This document shows, piece after piece, positions 36,621 through 46,059 of a DNA stretch of 64,000 nucleotides. This stretch comes from Streptomyces sp. TG1A-8. GTDB lineage: Bacteria > Actinomycetota > Actinomycetes > Streptomycetales > Streptomycetaceae. Within the stretch, counting starts at the first letter, position 1, and each line of letters opens with the position of its first letter. The position numbers were made by a program, and so were the translations under genes. The notes below the pieces were generated by a model. The model did no database searches and was not told the origin of the DNA. It saw only the letters and a program-made list of their open reading frames with translations. The stretch lies in NCBI RefSeq assembly GCF_030499535.1, contig NZ_JASTLB010000004.1:372001-436000 (forward strand), given 5' to 3'.

Positions 36621-36624
36621 TTAG
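35273..36624 (+). CDS. IS701-A transposase, copy 2 (-1 frameshift, stop in target repeat)
   Basis: The zero frame encodes 418 aa from ATG 35273 to 36529. Reading -1 at the A3G5 run (36409-36416) gives about 450 aa with the conserved C-terminal block ALNWSAWRRHRQAIARRCHY. The last codons are CTG CTG GAG TAT TAG: the element ends at TA, and the final T plus TAG come from the TTAG target. This copy differs from the others by Gly instead of Ala in CQIGVFGAYATSSG. DDE motifs are intact. Confidence 0.85.
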
Positions 36625-38022
36625 TACTCCAGCAGCGGTTCGTGTCCTGAGCTGGTGGTTGTCGTTGTCCTGGTATGGAGGGGATGAGTGAAGCCGCTTG
36701 CTGGGCCGGCGAGTTGGAGTTGGTGTTCGCTCGGGTGGCGGGCAGGTTCACTCGGGCGGATCTGCGGTGGCGGATGCGGGACTACGTCCGTGGTCTGCTG
36801 GGGCGGGCGACACGCAAGAACGGCTGGCAGCTTGCGGAATGGGCAGGTCACCGCACTCCGGACGGCTTTCAGCGGCTGCTGAACAGCAGTGTCTGGGACG
36901 CGGACGCCCTGCGTGACGACGTCCGTGCCTACGTCGCCGAACGGCTCGGACCGGGCGGTGTGCTGATCATCGACGACACGGGATTCATCAAGAAGGGCAC
37001 CACCTCAGCCGGGGTCAGTCGGCAGTACACCGGCACCTCAGGAAAGATCGACAACTGTCAGATCGGCGTGTTCGCCGCCTACGCCACCAGCTCAGGCCGG
37101 GCCTTGGTGGACCGGGAGCTCTACCTGCCCAAAGCCTGGACGTCCGACCGTGACCGCTGCCGGGCGGCCAAGATCCCCGACGGGCGAGGCTTTGCGACCA
37201 AGGGGGAACTGGCCCGGGACATCGTCCGCCGCTGCCTGGCCGCCGGCCTGCCGGCGTCGTGGGTGACCGCGGATGAGGCCTACGGGCAGGACTGGCACTT
37301 CCGCCGCCTGCTCGAGCAGACGGGCGTCGGCTACGTGGTGGCGGTGCCCAAGTCCCAGCAGATCAAGTCCCTGGCCGGCATCTGGCGCATCGACCATCTC
37401 ATCGATGAAGCACCCGATGATGCCTGGCAGCGGCTGTCCTGCGGCGATGGGGCGAAGGGCCCGCGGATCTACGACTGGGCCGGGGCCAAGTTGCCCGCCA
37501 ACATCATCTTCGATCCGGATCCGCCGACCCATCACCGGTGGGTGATGGCCCGCCGCAGCCTGTCCGACCCCGAAGATGTGGCCTACTACCTGGCCTACGC
37601 ACCCGTGGGTGTCGAGATCGCCGAGCTGGTCCGCATCGCCGGCTCCCGCTGGGCGATCGAGGAGTGCTTCCAGGCCGCGAAGAACGAGTGCGGCCTGGAC
37701 GAGTACGAAGTCCGCCGCTATGTCGGCTGGTATCGGCACATCACCCTGGCCATGCTCGCCCACGCCGTCTTGGCCGCACTCGCAGCACAAGCCCAGGCCG
37801 GCGGGGAGGCAAAGGGGGCTGCAGAAACGGATCAGCCACCGTCCCGCTCACCGTGGCAGAGATCCGGCGGCTCCTGGACACTCTCCTGCCCCACCCACGA
37901 GCCGACCGCGATCCCATCACCCACGCACTGAACTGGTCCGCCTGGAGAAGACACCGCCAGGCCATCGCCCGCCGCTGCCACTACCGAAAACGCACCTCAG
38001 GCCACGAACCGCTGCTGGAGTA
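36625..38022 (+). mobile_element. IS701-A, copy 3 (1398 bp)
   Basis: Directly follows copy 2 with only TTAG between them. The right TTAG (38023-38026) was later split by an IS5 insertion. Confidence 0.9.
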
Positions 38023-38026
38023 TTAG
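36675..38026 (+). CDS. IS701-A transposase, copy 3
   Basis: Zero frame from ATG 36675 to 37931. The -1 frame after the A3G5 run continues to TAG 38024-38026, again inside the TTAG flank. The protein carries the family landmarks LIIDDTGFIKKG, ASWVTADEAYGQD and IEECFQAAKNECGLDEYE and looks functional. It reads the same as copies 1 and 4. Confidence 0.85.
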
Positions 38027-38899
38027 AGGGTGTCTCACGTGGTGTGAGGTTGATGCGGCATGATGCCGTGCCATGGGTGTTGGTTTGTCGCAGCGGTTGG
38101 TTCCTGACGAACTCTGGTCGCTCGTGGCACCGTTGCTGCCTTCGTTCGCTTCCCGTCCGCAAGGCGGAGGCACGGCCCCGGTGGATGAGCGAGCGGTGTT
38201 CACGGCCGTGGTGTACGTGCTGACCAGCGGCTGCGCCTGGCGGCACCTGCCGGAGACGTTCGGCGTCTCACCGGCCACCGCCCACCGCCGGTTCTCCGCA
38301 TGGACCAAGGACGGGCTGTGGCGGCGGCTGCACCAGGCCGTCCTGGACGAACTCGGCGCCCGCGGCGAGGTGGACTGGACCTCGGTGATCGTGGACGCCG
38401 CCTCCGTCCGGGCGAAAAAGGGGGATCGCTGACCGGGCGCAATCCGGTCGACCGGGGCAAGAAGGGCAGCAAGCTCCACGTCCTGTCCGACGCCCAGGGC
38501 CTCCCTCTCGCCCTTGGCGTCTCGGGGGCGAACGTCCATGACAGCCAGGCACTCCTGCCGCTGGTGCTGGGCATCCCCGCCGTCCGTTCCCGGCGCGGCC
38601 CTCGCAGACGCAGGCCCGGCAGGCTTCGCGCGGACAAGGCGTACCACTCCGCCGAGAGGCTGAGGTGGCTGCGTGAACGGGGCATCGTCCCGCGCATCGC
38701 CCGACCCGGCATCGAGTCCGGCGAGCGTCTCGGCCGGCACCGCTGGAAGATCGAACGGACGATCTCCTGGCTCTTCGGCTACCGCCGCCTGACCGTCCGC
38801 TACGAGCGCAAAGGCAGCCACTTCCTGGCCTTCCTCGGGCTCGCAGCGGTCCTGACCTGCTACAAGAAACTCGCAAAGATCGCCACGTGAGACAAGCTC
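38026..38899 (+). mobile_element. IS5-family element (874 bp) in the IS701 target repeat
   Basis: The ends read GAGGGTGTCTCACGTGG and GAGCTTGTCTCACGTGG (reverse complement), with TTA at 38023-38025 and 38900-38902. The duplicated TTA is the first three bases of the TTAG left by IS701-A. Confidence 0.9.
38073..38890 (+). CDS. IS5-family transposase (two frames)
   Basis: Frame one starts at ATG 38073 (MGVGLSQRLVPDELWSLVAP) with the first Asp in VIVDAASVRAKKG. Frame two continues GRNPVDRGKKGSKLHVLSDA, LRADKAYHSAERLRWLRERG and RWKIERTISWLFGYRRLTVR, stopping at 38890. The shift is at the A5G5 run near 38420. Intact on both sides of the shift; related to but distinct from the other IS5 copies. Confidence 0.85.
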
Positions 38900-40251
38900 T
38901 TAGTACTCCAGCAGCGGTTCGTGGCCTGAGGTGCGTTTTCGGTAGTGGCAGCGGCGGGCGATGGCCTGGCGGTGTCTTCTCCAGGCGGACCAGTTCAGTG
39001 CGTGGGTGATGGGATCGCGGTCGGCTCGTGGGTGGGGCAGGAGAGTGTCCAGGAGCCGCCGGATCTCTGCCACGGTGAGCGGGACGGTGGCTGATCCGTT
39101 TCTGCAGCCCCCTTTGCCTCCCCGCCGGCCTGGGCTTGTGCTGCGAGTGCGGCCAAGACGGCGTGGGCGAGCATGGCCAGGGTGATGTGCCGATACCAGC
39201 CGACATAGCGGCGGACTTCGTACTCGTCCAGGCCGCACTCGTTCTTCGCGGCCTGGAAGCACTCCTCGATCGCCCAGCGGGAGCCGGCGATGCGGACCAG
39301 CTCGGCGATCTCGACACCCACGGGTGCGTAGGCCAGGTAGTAGGCCACATCTTCGGGGTCGGACAGGCTGCGGCGGGCCATCACCCACCGGTGATGGGTC
39401 GGCGGATCCGGATCGAAGATGATGTTGGCGGGCAACTTGGCCCCGGCCCAGTCGTAGATCCGCGGGCCCTTCGCCCCATCGCCGCAGGACAGCCGCTGCC
39501 AGGCATCATCGGGTGCTTCATCGATGAGATGGTCGATGCGCCAGATGCCGGCCAGGGACTTGATCTGCTGGGACTTGGGCACCGCCACCACGTAGCCGAC
39601 GCCCGTCTGCTCGAGCAGGCGGCGGAAGTGCCAGTCCTGCCCGTAGGCCTCATCCGCGGTCACCCACGACGCCGGCAGGCCGGCGGCCAGGCAGCGGCGG
39701 ACGATGTCCCGGGCCAGTTCCCCCTTGGTCGCAAAGCCTCGCCCGTCGGGGATCTTGGCCGCCCGGCAGCGGTCACGGTCGGACGTCCAGGCTTTGGGCA
39801 GGTAGAGCTCCCGGTCCACCAAGGCCCGGCCTGAGCTGGTGGCGTAGGCGGCGAACACGCCGATCTGACAGTTGTCGATCTTTCCTGAGGTGCCGGTGTA
39901 CTGCCGACTGACCCCGGCTGAGGTGGTGCCCTTCTTGATGAATCCCGTGTCGTCGATGATCAGCACACCGCCCGGTCCGAGCCGTTCGGCGACGTAGGCA
40001 CGGACGTCGTCACGCAGGGCGTCCGCGTCCCAGACACTGCTGTTCAGCAGCCGCTGAAAGCCGTCCGGAGTGCGGTGACCTGCCCATTCCGCAAGCTGCC
40101 AGCCGTTCTTGCGTGTCGCCCGCCCCAGCAGACCACGGACGTAGTCCCGCATCCGCCACCGCAGATCCGCCCGAGTGAACCTGCCCGCCACCCGAGCGAA
40201 CACCAACTCCAACTCGCCGGCCCAGCAAGCGGCTTCACTCATCCCCTCCAT
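38900..40251 (-). CDS. IS701-A transposase, copy 4
   Basis: Zero frame from ATG 40251 to 38995. The -1 frame after the A3G5 run continues to TAC TAA at 38900, so the stop again uses the flank (CTAA on this strand). The landmarks are the same as in the other copies and no damage is seen. Confidence 0.85.
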
Positions 40252-40301
40252 ACCAGGACAACGACAACCACCAGCTCAGGACACGAACCGCTGCTGGAGT
40301 A
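38904..40301 (-). mobile_element. IS701-A, copy 4 (1398 bp, inverted)
   Basis: Opposite orientation to copies 2 and 3. TTAG at 38900-38903 and 40302-40305; each TTAG is overlapped by the TTA duplication of a neighbouring IS5. Confidence 0.9.
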
Positions 40302-40304
40302 TTA

Positions 40305-41168
40305 GACCGTGTCCTATGTGGTGGTGGCTCGTTGAGCTGCGTATGGGGCGGGGTACGTGGAGTTGGATTGTTCCGGACGGGCTGTGGGAGATCGCGAGGC
40401 CGCTGATCCCGCCGTCAAAGGTGCGGCCGCAGGGTGGCGGGACGCAGGACACGCCTGATGAGACGCTGTTTGCCGCGATCATCTATGTGCTGGTCAGCGG
40501 CTGCGCCTGGCGGGCACTGCCACCGTGCTTCGGTATATCGAAGTCCACTGCGCATCGCCGTTTCGTGATCTGGTCGCGGGCCGGTGTGTGGGGCCGGCTC
40601 CATGAGGAGATCCTGCGCCGGCTCGACGACACGGACCTCCTCGATCTTTCCCGTGTCGTCCTCGACTCCGCCCACGTGAGGGCTAAAAAGGGGCGAACAC
40701 ACAGGTCCGAGTCCCGTGGACCGGGGCAAGCCGGGTTCCAAGATGCACATCCTGTCGGACGCGAAGGGACTGCCCCTTCTCGTCGGCGTCTCCGCGGCCA
40801 ACGTCCACGACAGCCAGGCCCTGAAGCCCATGGTGCTCGGTCACCTAACGAGACACGACCCGCACAACGGCCGGTACTTCAAGCCCCAGCGCCTGCATGC
40901 CGACAAGGCATACGACGTCCCTGAGCTGCGGAAATGGGTACGCGGCAAGCGCATCGGCGTCCGCATCGCCCGCAAGGGCATCGAGTCCAGCGAACGGCTG
41001 GGCCGGCGTCGTTGGGTGATCGAACGGACCATGTCCTGGCTGACCGGCTACCGTCGGCTCAACCACCGCTACGAACGCAATCCCCGCAACTACCTGGCCT
41101 TTCTGGGGCTTGCCGCAGTCCTCTGCTGCTACAAGCGACTCCTCAAGCCCACCACATAGGACACGGTC
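40305..41168 (+). mobile_element. IS5-family element (864 bp) at the right end of the nest
   Basis: Perfect terminal repeats GACCGTGTCCTATGTGGTGG; TTA at 40302-40304 and 41169-41171. The outer TTA followed by G restores TTAG before the GNAT gene. Confidence 0.9.
40343..41159 (+). CDS. IS5-family transposase (two frames)
   Basis: Frame one starts at ATG 40343 (MGRGTWSWIVPDGLWEIARP), with the first Asp in VVLDSAHVRAKKG. Frame two reads GPSPVDRGKPGSKMHILSDA, LHADKAYDVPELRKWVRGKR and RWVIERTMSWLTGYRRLNHR, ending at 41159. The shift is at the A5G4 run near 40690. Both parts are intact. Confidence 0.85.
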
Positions 41169-41720
41169 TTAGCGCTGCGGGAGGTCGAGCAGCATGGCGT
41201 GGAAGAGCGGCGCGTCGGGGATGCGGGGACGCAGGTCCCCCAGCGTCTGCCAGCCCCACGACTGGTACAGGGCGTGGACTTTGGGGTGGTCCTGGTCGAC
41301 CAGGAGCGTGGCACGCTCCTCGGGCCGGTCCTCGAGTAGCGCGTCGTGCAGCTGGCGGGCGGTGCCAGTCTTGCGCCACGGGACGCGCACCATCAGCTCG
41401 CTGAGCGCGTAGGTGCGGGTGCCAGTCTCCTCGACGACGTCGGCGGGCACCTCGGTGAGCAGTCCGCCCCACCACGGTGCGCCGGCCGGGAGCGGGGCGC
41501 CGTAGGCGTAGCCGACGGGCTGGTCCTGGTCGTAGCCGACCACGCACGTCCAGCCGTCCCGGCGGCTCCAGCCGTCCAGGCCCTGGGCGAACCGCTCGAC
41601 GGTGGCGAACGGGTCGGTCTTGGCGGCCTCGGCGTACACCTCGGCGTAGACGTCGAGCAGCAGCTGGCGGATCTCGGCGGCCTGGTGGTGGTCGTAGTGC
41701 CGTATGGCGAGCGAGGTCAC
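41169..41720 (-). CDS. GNAT-family acetyltransferase
   Basis: A 183-aa protein from GTG 41720 with AGGAG 8 nt upstream, 11 bp after the stop of the regulator gene, so probably an operon. The fold is visible in LAIRHYDHHQAAEIRQLLLD, YALSELMVRVPWRKTGTARQ (acetyl-CoA loop) and PKVHALYQSWGWQTLGDLRP. The stop codon TAA is itself inside the TTAG target of the IS nest. The insertions left the reading frame complete but removed whatever lay downstream. Confidence 0.85.
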   Translation of the reverse strand: MTSLAIRHYDHHQAAEIRQLLLDVYAEVYAEAAKTDPFATVERFAQGLDGWSRRDGWTCVVGYDQDQPVGYAYGAPLPAGAPWWGGLLTEVPADVVEETGTRTYALSELMVRVPWRKTGTARQLHDALLEDRPEERATLLVDQDHPKVHALYQSWGWQTLGDLRPRIPDAPLFHAMLLDLPQR

Positions 41721-41731
41721 GGGCGGGGCTC

Positions 41732-42961
41732 CTAGTCGGTGAGGGTCCGGCGGACAGCGGCCAGCCGGTCGGTGATGCGGCGGCTGTCGAGGGAGGACGC
41801 GTCGATGCCGGAGACGGTGGCCGCGGCCTGCTCGCGCTCGCCCTGGGCCAGCTGCAGCTCGGCCAGCTGCACGGAGTAGTACGCCCGATTGCGGCGCATC
41901 CGCTCCGGGAGCAGGTCGAGGGCCTGAACGGTGGCGGCCTCGGCGCGGTCGTAGTGGCCCAGCGCCTGGTGGGCGATGGCGCCCAGCCCGGACAGCTCGG
42001 CCGGGTTGAGGAACGACAGCCACGTCGGCGCCGGCGCCGCGGTGTCGACCCGGTCGTACGCCTTCTCGGCGGCGAGCAGGGAACGGGCGGCCCCGGTGCG
42101 GTCGGCGGTGCGGGCCTGGCCGATGGCGAGGCGGGCGTGCAGCAGCGTGGCGATGTGCGGGTCCTGGCGGGCGCGGCGGTTGTCGAGGGCGGCCCGGGTG
42201 ATCTGGACGGCCTCGCGGTGGCGTCCCTCCAGCCGGGCCTGCATGGCGAGGTTGGACCACGCGCGGGCAGTGGCGGAGGGATCGGCGGCGAGCAGGGCGC
42301 TCTGCAGGGAGGCGGTGTGGAGCAGGGTGGCCTGCTCGGCGTCGCCGCTGTCGTGGCACGCCCAACCGGCGGACGCGTACAGGCTGCTGATCGCGCCGTG
42401 CAGGGCGCGCTCGACGCGGTCGCCGTAGCTGCAGCCGTCGAGGGCCTCGCGCAGCCGGGCGATGTAGCCGGTGGACACGGAGATCAGCGGGCCCCCGCCG
42501 ATGGAGAAGAAGTGGGCGTCCATGCGGCCGATGCGCTCGTGGACACGGTCGACGTCACTCATCGACAGGCGCCCGCTGGTGGGGGTCTGGTCGATGCCCA
42601 GCACGGCGGCGACGGTGGTGGCGGCGGACGCGGTGATGAACCTGCGGCGGTGCACGGCGGGCTCCTCCTCCTGCTGTGCCGGCCGCGGCGGACGGGGAAG
42701 GTTGGCGCTGGCCTTGCCACGCGGCACGAACCCCAGTGCCTGGGCCGGACGATCGAAGATCCGTTCCAGTGGCAGAAGGTACCGAGTCCACGGCCAGCGG
42801 ACTTCCCCTGAGATCCACCGCCGGACATGCCGGTCGCCGCAATCGCCGGGCCTGCCGAAGATGTCCTCGGCCACCCGGTTCACCTCGTCGGCGAGGCCCT
42901 GGTGGGTGAAGTCGTACTCGTCGAGCAGCGCTTCGAGGATTGCGTTGCGCTGTCTGTCCAT
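41732..42961 (-). CDS. XRE/TPR-type regulator
   Basis: A 409-aa protein from ATG 42961. The N-terminal 75 residues form an atypical helix-turn-helix (AILEALLDEYDFTHQGLADE, DRHVRRWISGEVRWPWTRYL). An RRRF-led hydrophobic stretch (RRRFITASAATTVAAVLG) follows, then TPR-like helical repeats (AEQATLLHTASLQSALLAAD, GHYDRAEAATVQALDLLPER). This architecture is common in Streptomyces regulators. It is divergent from the small gene at 43132 and upstream of the GNAT gene. Confidence 0.8.
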   Translation of the reverse strand: MDRQRNAILEALLDEYDFTHQGLADEVNRVAEDIFGRPGDCGDRHVRRWISGEVRWPWTRYLLPLERIFDRPAQALGFVPRGKASANLPRPPRPAQQEEEPAVHRRRFITASAATTVAAVLGIDQTPTSGRLSMSDVDRVHERIGRMDAHFFSIGGGPLISVSTGYIARLREALDGCSYGDRVERALHGAISSLYASAGWACHDSGDAEQATLLHTASLQSALLAADPSATARAWSNLAMQARLEGRHREAVQITRAALDNRRARQDPHIATLLHARLAIGQARTADRTGAARSLLAAEKAYDRVDTAAPAPTWLSFLNPAELSGLGAIAHQALGHYDRAEAATVQALDLLPERMRRNRAYYSVQLAELQLAQGEREQAAATVSGIDASSLDSRRITDRLAAVRRTLTD

Positions 42962-43131
42962 CGGGGCCCCCGGGGTGCTGTGCGTGCGCGAGACGGTAGT
43001 GCGGCGGCACCCCGCGCGTTGGCAAAACTGTCCGGTCTCTCGACGGGAAGTGCCCGCAATCCGGCCTGATCCCACCCGGATGTGTGGCGGTTGTCTGGGA
43101 GTACCGAGACGAACCGATCAGGGAGCCTCCC

Positions 43132-43584
43132 GTGCCGAACTCCTCCAGCGGCCGACGCCGTGTCACCTGGTCCTCGAAAGCCGATCCCGACGGGCGGGTG
43201 CGGGAACGGTGGCGCCGCGCGGACTGCCGTACGGATTGGGCGCACTGCGGCCGGGAGTGGGACGCGGTCGCGGTCGAGCTGCAGCGGGGCCTGGACGCGC
43301 TCGACGCGCTCGGCCTGGGGCTGCAGCGGGGCTACCCGGTGCTGGCGGACTACCTGACTAACCGGCTGTACGTGATGGTCGACCCGGGCACCGGGCACGT
43401 CTGCCGGGATGTCCCGGGCGTCCGCGTGCTGTCGGCGGGCTCGCAGGTCCTCGTCCCGGTCTCCGGTGCCGGCACCATCGCGGCGCACTGGGTCAGCCCT
43501 CCCCGGGCGTCGCGGCTCGTCGACTCCGGGAAGCTGGCGACCGCGCTGCTGCGCCTGGTCGACGTCGGCGCGGTCGCCTCGTGA
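43132..43584 (+). CDS. Hypothetical protein (150 aa)
   Basis: GTG 43132 with GGGAG 5 nt upstream; the frame is open to 43084 but this start has the better ribosome-binding site. No known domain. A helical first half (AVAVELQRGLDALDALGLGL) is followed by beta-rich VMVDPGTGHVCRDVPGVRVL. It is divergent from the TPR regulator and translationally coupled to the next gene, a pairing seen around such regulators in Streptomyces. Confidence 0.65.
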   Translation: MPNSSSGRRRVTWSSKADPDGRVRERWRRADCRTDWAHCGREWDAVAVELQRGLDALDALGLGLQRGYPVLADYLTNRLYVMVDPGTGHVCRDVPGVRVLSAGSQVLVPVSGAGTIAAHWVSPPRASRLVDSGKLATALLRLVDVGAVAS

Positions 43585-43967
43585 GCGGGCACCAGGTGCT
43601 GAACGATCCCGACGTCGTCCTGGACGCCGAACTGCCCCTGGACCGAGAGCCGCACCAACTCCTCGTGCGGGCCGTGCTCGCGGTGACCGACCCGGCCGGG
43701 CTCGCGCCGGCGGACTGCTCGCAGATCGCGCTGCAGCTGACCGGGCACGCCCGACTCGTCGCGCGCGACGTCGAGCAGCTGGCCGGACAACTCCCGGAGC
43801 ACGACGGGCGGCGCCTGTTCGCGGAGGACGTCCTGCGGTCGGCGCGGACACGGCTGGAGACACCGCTGGAGCCGACCCTGCGGTGCGTGCAGGGCCGGGC
43901 CCGCATCGTGCGCGACCTGTACGCCCGGCTCGACCGGCTGAACACGCCCCGGCCCGTCCCGGGCTGA
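43581..43967 (+). CDS. DUF6415-like small protein
   Basis: A 128-aa protein whose GTG 43581 overlaps the preceding stop (GTGA). The segment CSQIALQLTGHARLVARDVE then QLAGQLPEHDGRRLFAEDVL resembles the helical DUF6415 family found next to Streptomyces regulators; the match is by eye only. No membrane or signal segment is seen. It ends before a strong bidirectional terminator. Confidence 0.6.
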   Translation: MSGHQVLNDPDVVLDAELPLDREPHQLLVRAVLAVTDPAGLAPADCSQIALQLTGHARLVARDVEQLAGQLPEHDGRRLFAEDVLRSARTRLETPLEPTLRCVQGRARIVRDLYARLDRLNTPRPVPG

Positions 43968-44018
43968 TCCTCTCCACGGCCTCGGCCCGTCGCTTCCCCC
44001 GTGAGCGCGGGCCTTCCC

Positions 44019-44068
44019 GGGCCCCGGTGGTGCAGAAGAGCTAAGGCGGCTCTGCACCACCGGGGCCC
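44019..44068. terminator. 18-bp perfect hairpin
   Basis: GGGCCCCGGTGGTGCAGA pairs exactly with its complement across a 14-nt loop, 52 bp past the stop of the upstream gene. There is no T tract; probably a transcription terminator. Confidence 0.7.
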
Positions 44069-44275
44069 CTCTCGTACGCACGCGCGCCCGCGCGTGGACC
44101 TGCGCAAGTAGCGCAAGAACCCGTCGATATGCCCGGTTCGGAACGGCGAGACCAGCCCGCACGCGCGCGCGTAGGACGGTCTCATAGGTTCCACGGGCGT
44201 ACCTTCTCGGCCCTGTTCTCCCGAAGCTGCCACGAAGTGACAAGTAGCTCTCTGTAGCGGGTCTGGGGTCTGCTT

Positions 44276-44773
44276 GTCAGAGTTTTGGATCTTCTGGGCT
44301 CATCGAGCGCCGCGGAGGCTGAGCAGGTCCTGCGGCGTTTCACCCGCGGCGGCCCGAAGCACCCGACGTACCGGGCGATCGAGGAACTTGGGCGTGCGGT
44401 GCGTACGGCGTTCATCTGCGACTACCTCGCCGACGCGGACCTGCGGCGCGAGATCAATGACGGGCTCCAGGTCGTGGAGAACTGGAACTCCGCCAACCAC
44501 GACCTGTTCTACGGCAAGGACGGCGACCTGACCGGCTCCGACAAGGAGAGCCAGGAGGTCTCCATGCTCGCCCTGCACCTGCTCCAGTCGGCGTTGGTGC
44601 ACGTCAACACCCTGCTCCTCCAGGACATCCTGAGTGAGGAGAAGTGGCAGAAGCGGCTTACCGACGCCGACCGGCGGGCTCTGTCCCCGCTGTTCTGGAC
44701 CCACGTGAACCCTTACGGCCGGTTCGAGCTGGACATGAACTCCCACCTCGCCCTTGCCGCCATCGTCATCTAG
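44276..44773 (+). pseudogene. Tn3-family transposase fragment
   Basis: About 165 residues near the TnpA C terminus: FTRGGPKHPTYRAIEELGRA, GLQVVENWNSANHDLFYGKD, SMLALHLLQSALVHVNTLLL, ALSPLFWTHVNPYGRFELDM. The catalytic Glu region (ENWNSAN) is present. There is no start and the normal TnpA end is replaced at 44773. The sequence differs from the Tn3 tail at 26816, which covers a partly different part of the protein. Confidence 0.85.
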
Positions 44774-44856
44774 GGGGTGGCACCTCTTTCCGCTGCTCAG
44801 GTGGCTGATCAAGGGTGCAGGCAAGTTCGGCAAGTACGACTTGTCATGCCCGAGCA

Positions 44857-45022
44857 ACGTGGTTCGGCCGAACCACGTCAGGGCCCCTGTTCGAACGTTC
44901 GGTCACCTGCAAAATCCTCCACGTCGACCGCACCCCCGTCCTCAACTGACCGCAATGAGGCACCCCAGAACCAGCCGTAGGGCCGCCCCCGCAGATCACT
45001 GCGGGGGCGGCCCTACGGCTGG
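44857..45022. repeat. Two strong palindromes upstream of the SUKH gene
   Basis: A 22-bp perfect palindrome (44857-44878, half-site ACGTGGTTCGG) is followed by a 52-bp hairpin (44971-45022) with 24-bp perfect arms and an ATCA loop. The second ends 46 bp before the SUKH start. A 13-bp part (CAGCCGTAGGGCC) recurs near 48315. Confidence 0.85.
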
Positions 45023-45068
45023 CATCCTGGCAGACAGCATCCAACGACCCAGAGGGGGAAACGGAACC

Positions 45069-45992
45069 TTGACCGTGACCGTGGACATACCCGACCACAT
45101 ACGCGACCTCTGTGCCCACCTCGGAGACGGTGTCCCATACGCGGTCAAGGTCCTCGCTCGGCAGCTGGCCGACGACCCCCGTCTGGGCAAGCGCACCGGC
45201 AGGCTCGGCCTGTACGCTGCGACGATCGACGGCGACACCTTCGATGACTGCCCGCCCCTGACCGTGCGCTACGCCTACGGCCCGCCCCTGATGGCGGAGG
45301 GGCAGCTCCAGATCCGTGACGTCGAAGCCACCGGACCGCTCCCCGCCACCAGCGATACCGACGACGGCCAGGCCCCCGATCCGCGCCTGGAGCAGATCGC
45401 CGTACGGCAGGTGACCGGGGCGTGGCAGCGAATTACCTCATGGCTTGAGCAGAACGCGCCGGCCTCGCACGAGGCGCTGCTGCCCGCCGCGGCCGAGCAG
45501 GACATCGACGCCCTGGTGCAGCAGCTGGGCGTGCGTGTGCCGGTGGAACTGCGGGCGCTGTGGCTGCTGTGCGCGGGCAACCAGGACATCCCGGATGCCG
45601 GCTTCTTCCCCGATCACGGGTGGGCGTTGATGCCGTTGGACTCGGTTTGTGCGGTCTACCGGCGGCAATCGCGCTGGCAGCAGGACCACGACGATGCGGA
45701 GTCGTGGATGTGGAAGCCGTCCTGGATCCCGTTCTGCTCGTGGTCGGTGACCGACACCAGCTACGGCCTGTTCGTCGACGCGGAGACGGGCGAGGTTGGG
45801 CACTGGGACGACACGGCCGTGCGCACCGTCGAGGACAAGTCGCTGACGATGCTGCTGGAGGAGATCGCCGACAAGCTGGAGAATCCGCAGCTGGCCACCG
45901 GATACCGCCCCGGTCTGATCGGGGAAAGGCTGGTGTGGGGTCCGCCGGTCGCGGCGGACGAGGCCGCCCTGTGGCGGCCGTTCACTGGCTGA
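45069..45992 (+). CDS. SMI1/KNR4 (SUKH) family protein
   Basis: A 307-aa protein; TTG 45069 follows GAGGGGGAA, with GTG 45075 as an alternative. The C-terminal 170 residues form a SUKH domain: IDALVQQLGVRVPVELRALW, PDHGWALMPLDSVCAVYRRQ, WIPFCSWSVTDTSYGLFVDA, EVGHWDD. The N-terminal 100 residues (VTVDIPDHIRDLCAHLGDGV) are a separate domain I do not recognise. SUKH proteins often act as immunity proteins to nuclease toxins. The gene is convergent with a secreted nuclease-like gene, with a shared terminator between. Confidence 0.8.
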   Translation: MTVTVDIPDHIRDLCAHLGDGVPYAVKVLARQLADDPRLGKRTGRLGLYAATIDGDTFDDCPPLTVRYAYGPPLMAEGQLQIRDVEATGPLPATSDTDDGQAPDPRLEQIAVRQVTGAWQRITSWLEQNAPASHEALLPAAAEQDIDALVQQLGVRVPVELRALWLLCAGNQDIPDAGFFPDHGWALMPLDSVCAVYRRQSRWQQDHDDAESWMWKPSWIPFCSWSVTDTSYGLFVDAETGEVGHWDDTAVRTVEDKSLTMLLEEIADKLENPQLATGYRPGLIGERLVWGPPVAADEAALWRPFTG

Positions 45993-45999
45993 CGCGAGA

Positions 46000-46035
46000 G
46001 AAGGGGCGGACAGGCAGTTGCCTGTCCGCCCCTTC
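46000..46035. terminator. Bidirectional terminator
   Basis: Perfect 17-bp stem (GAAGGGGCGGACAGGCA and complement) with a 2-nt loop, between two convergent genes. Confidence 0.85.
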
Positions 46036-46059
46036 GTGCTTCCTGGGGTCAGGTGGTGC

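Noticed and set aside
35219..41171. Repeated units as a CRISPR or tandem-repeat array
   Set aside because: The repeats are complete 1.4-kb IS701-A elements; no short spacer-repeat pattern is present anywhere in the window.
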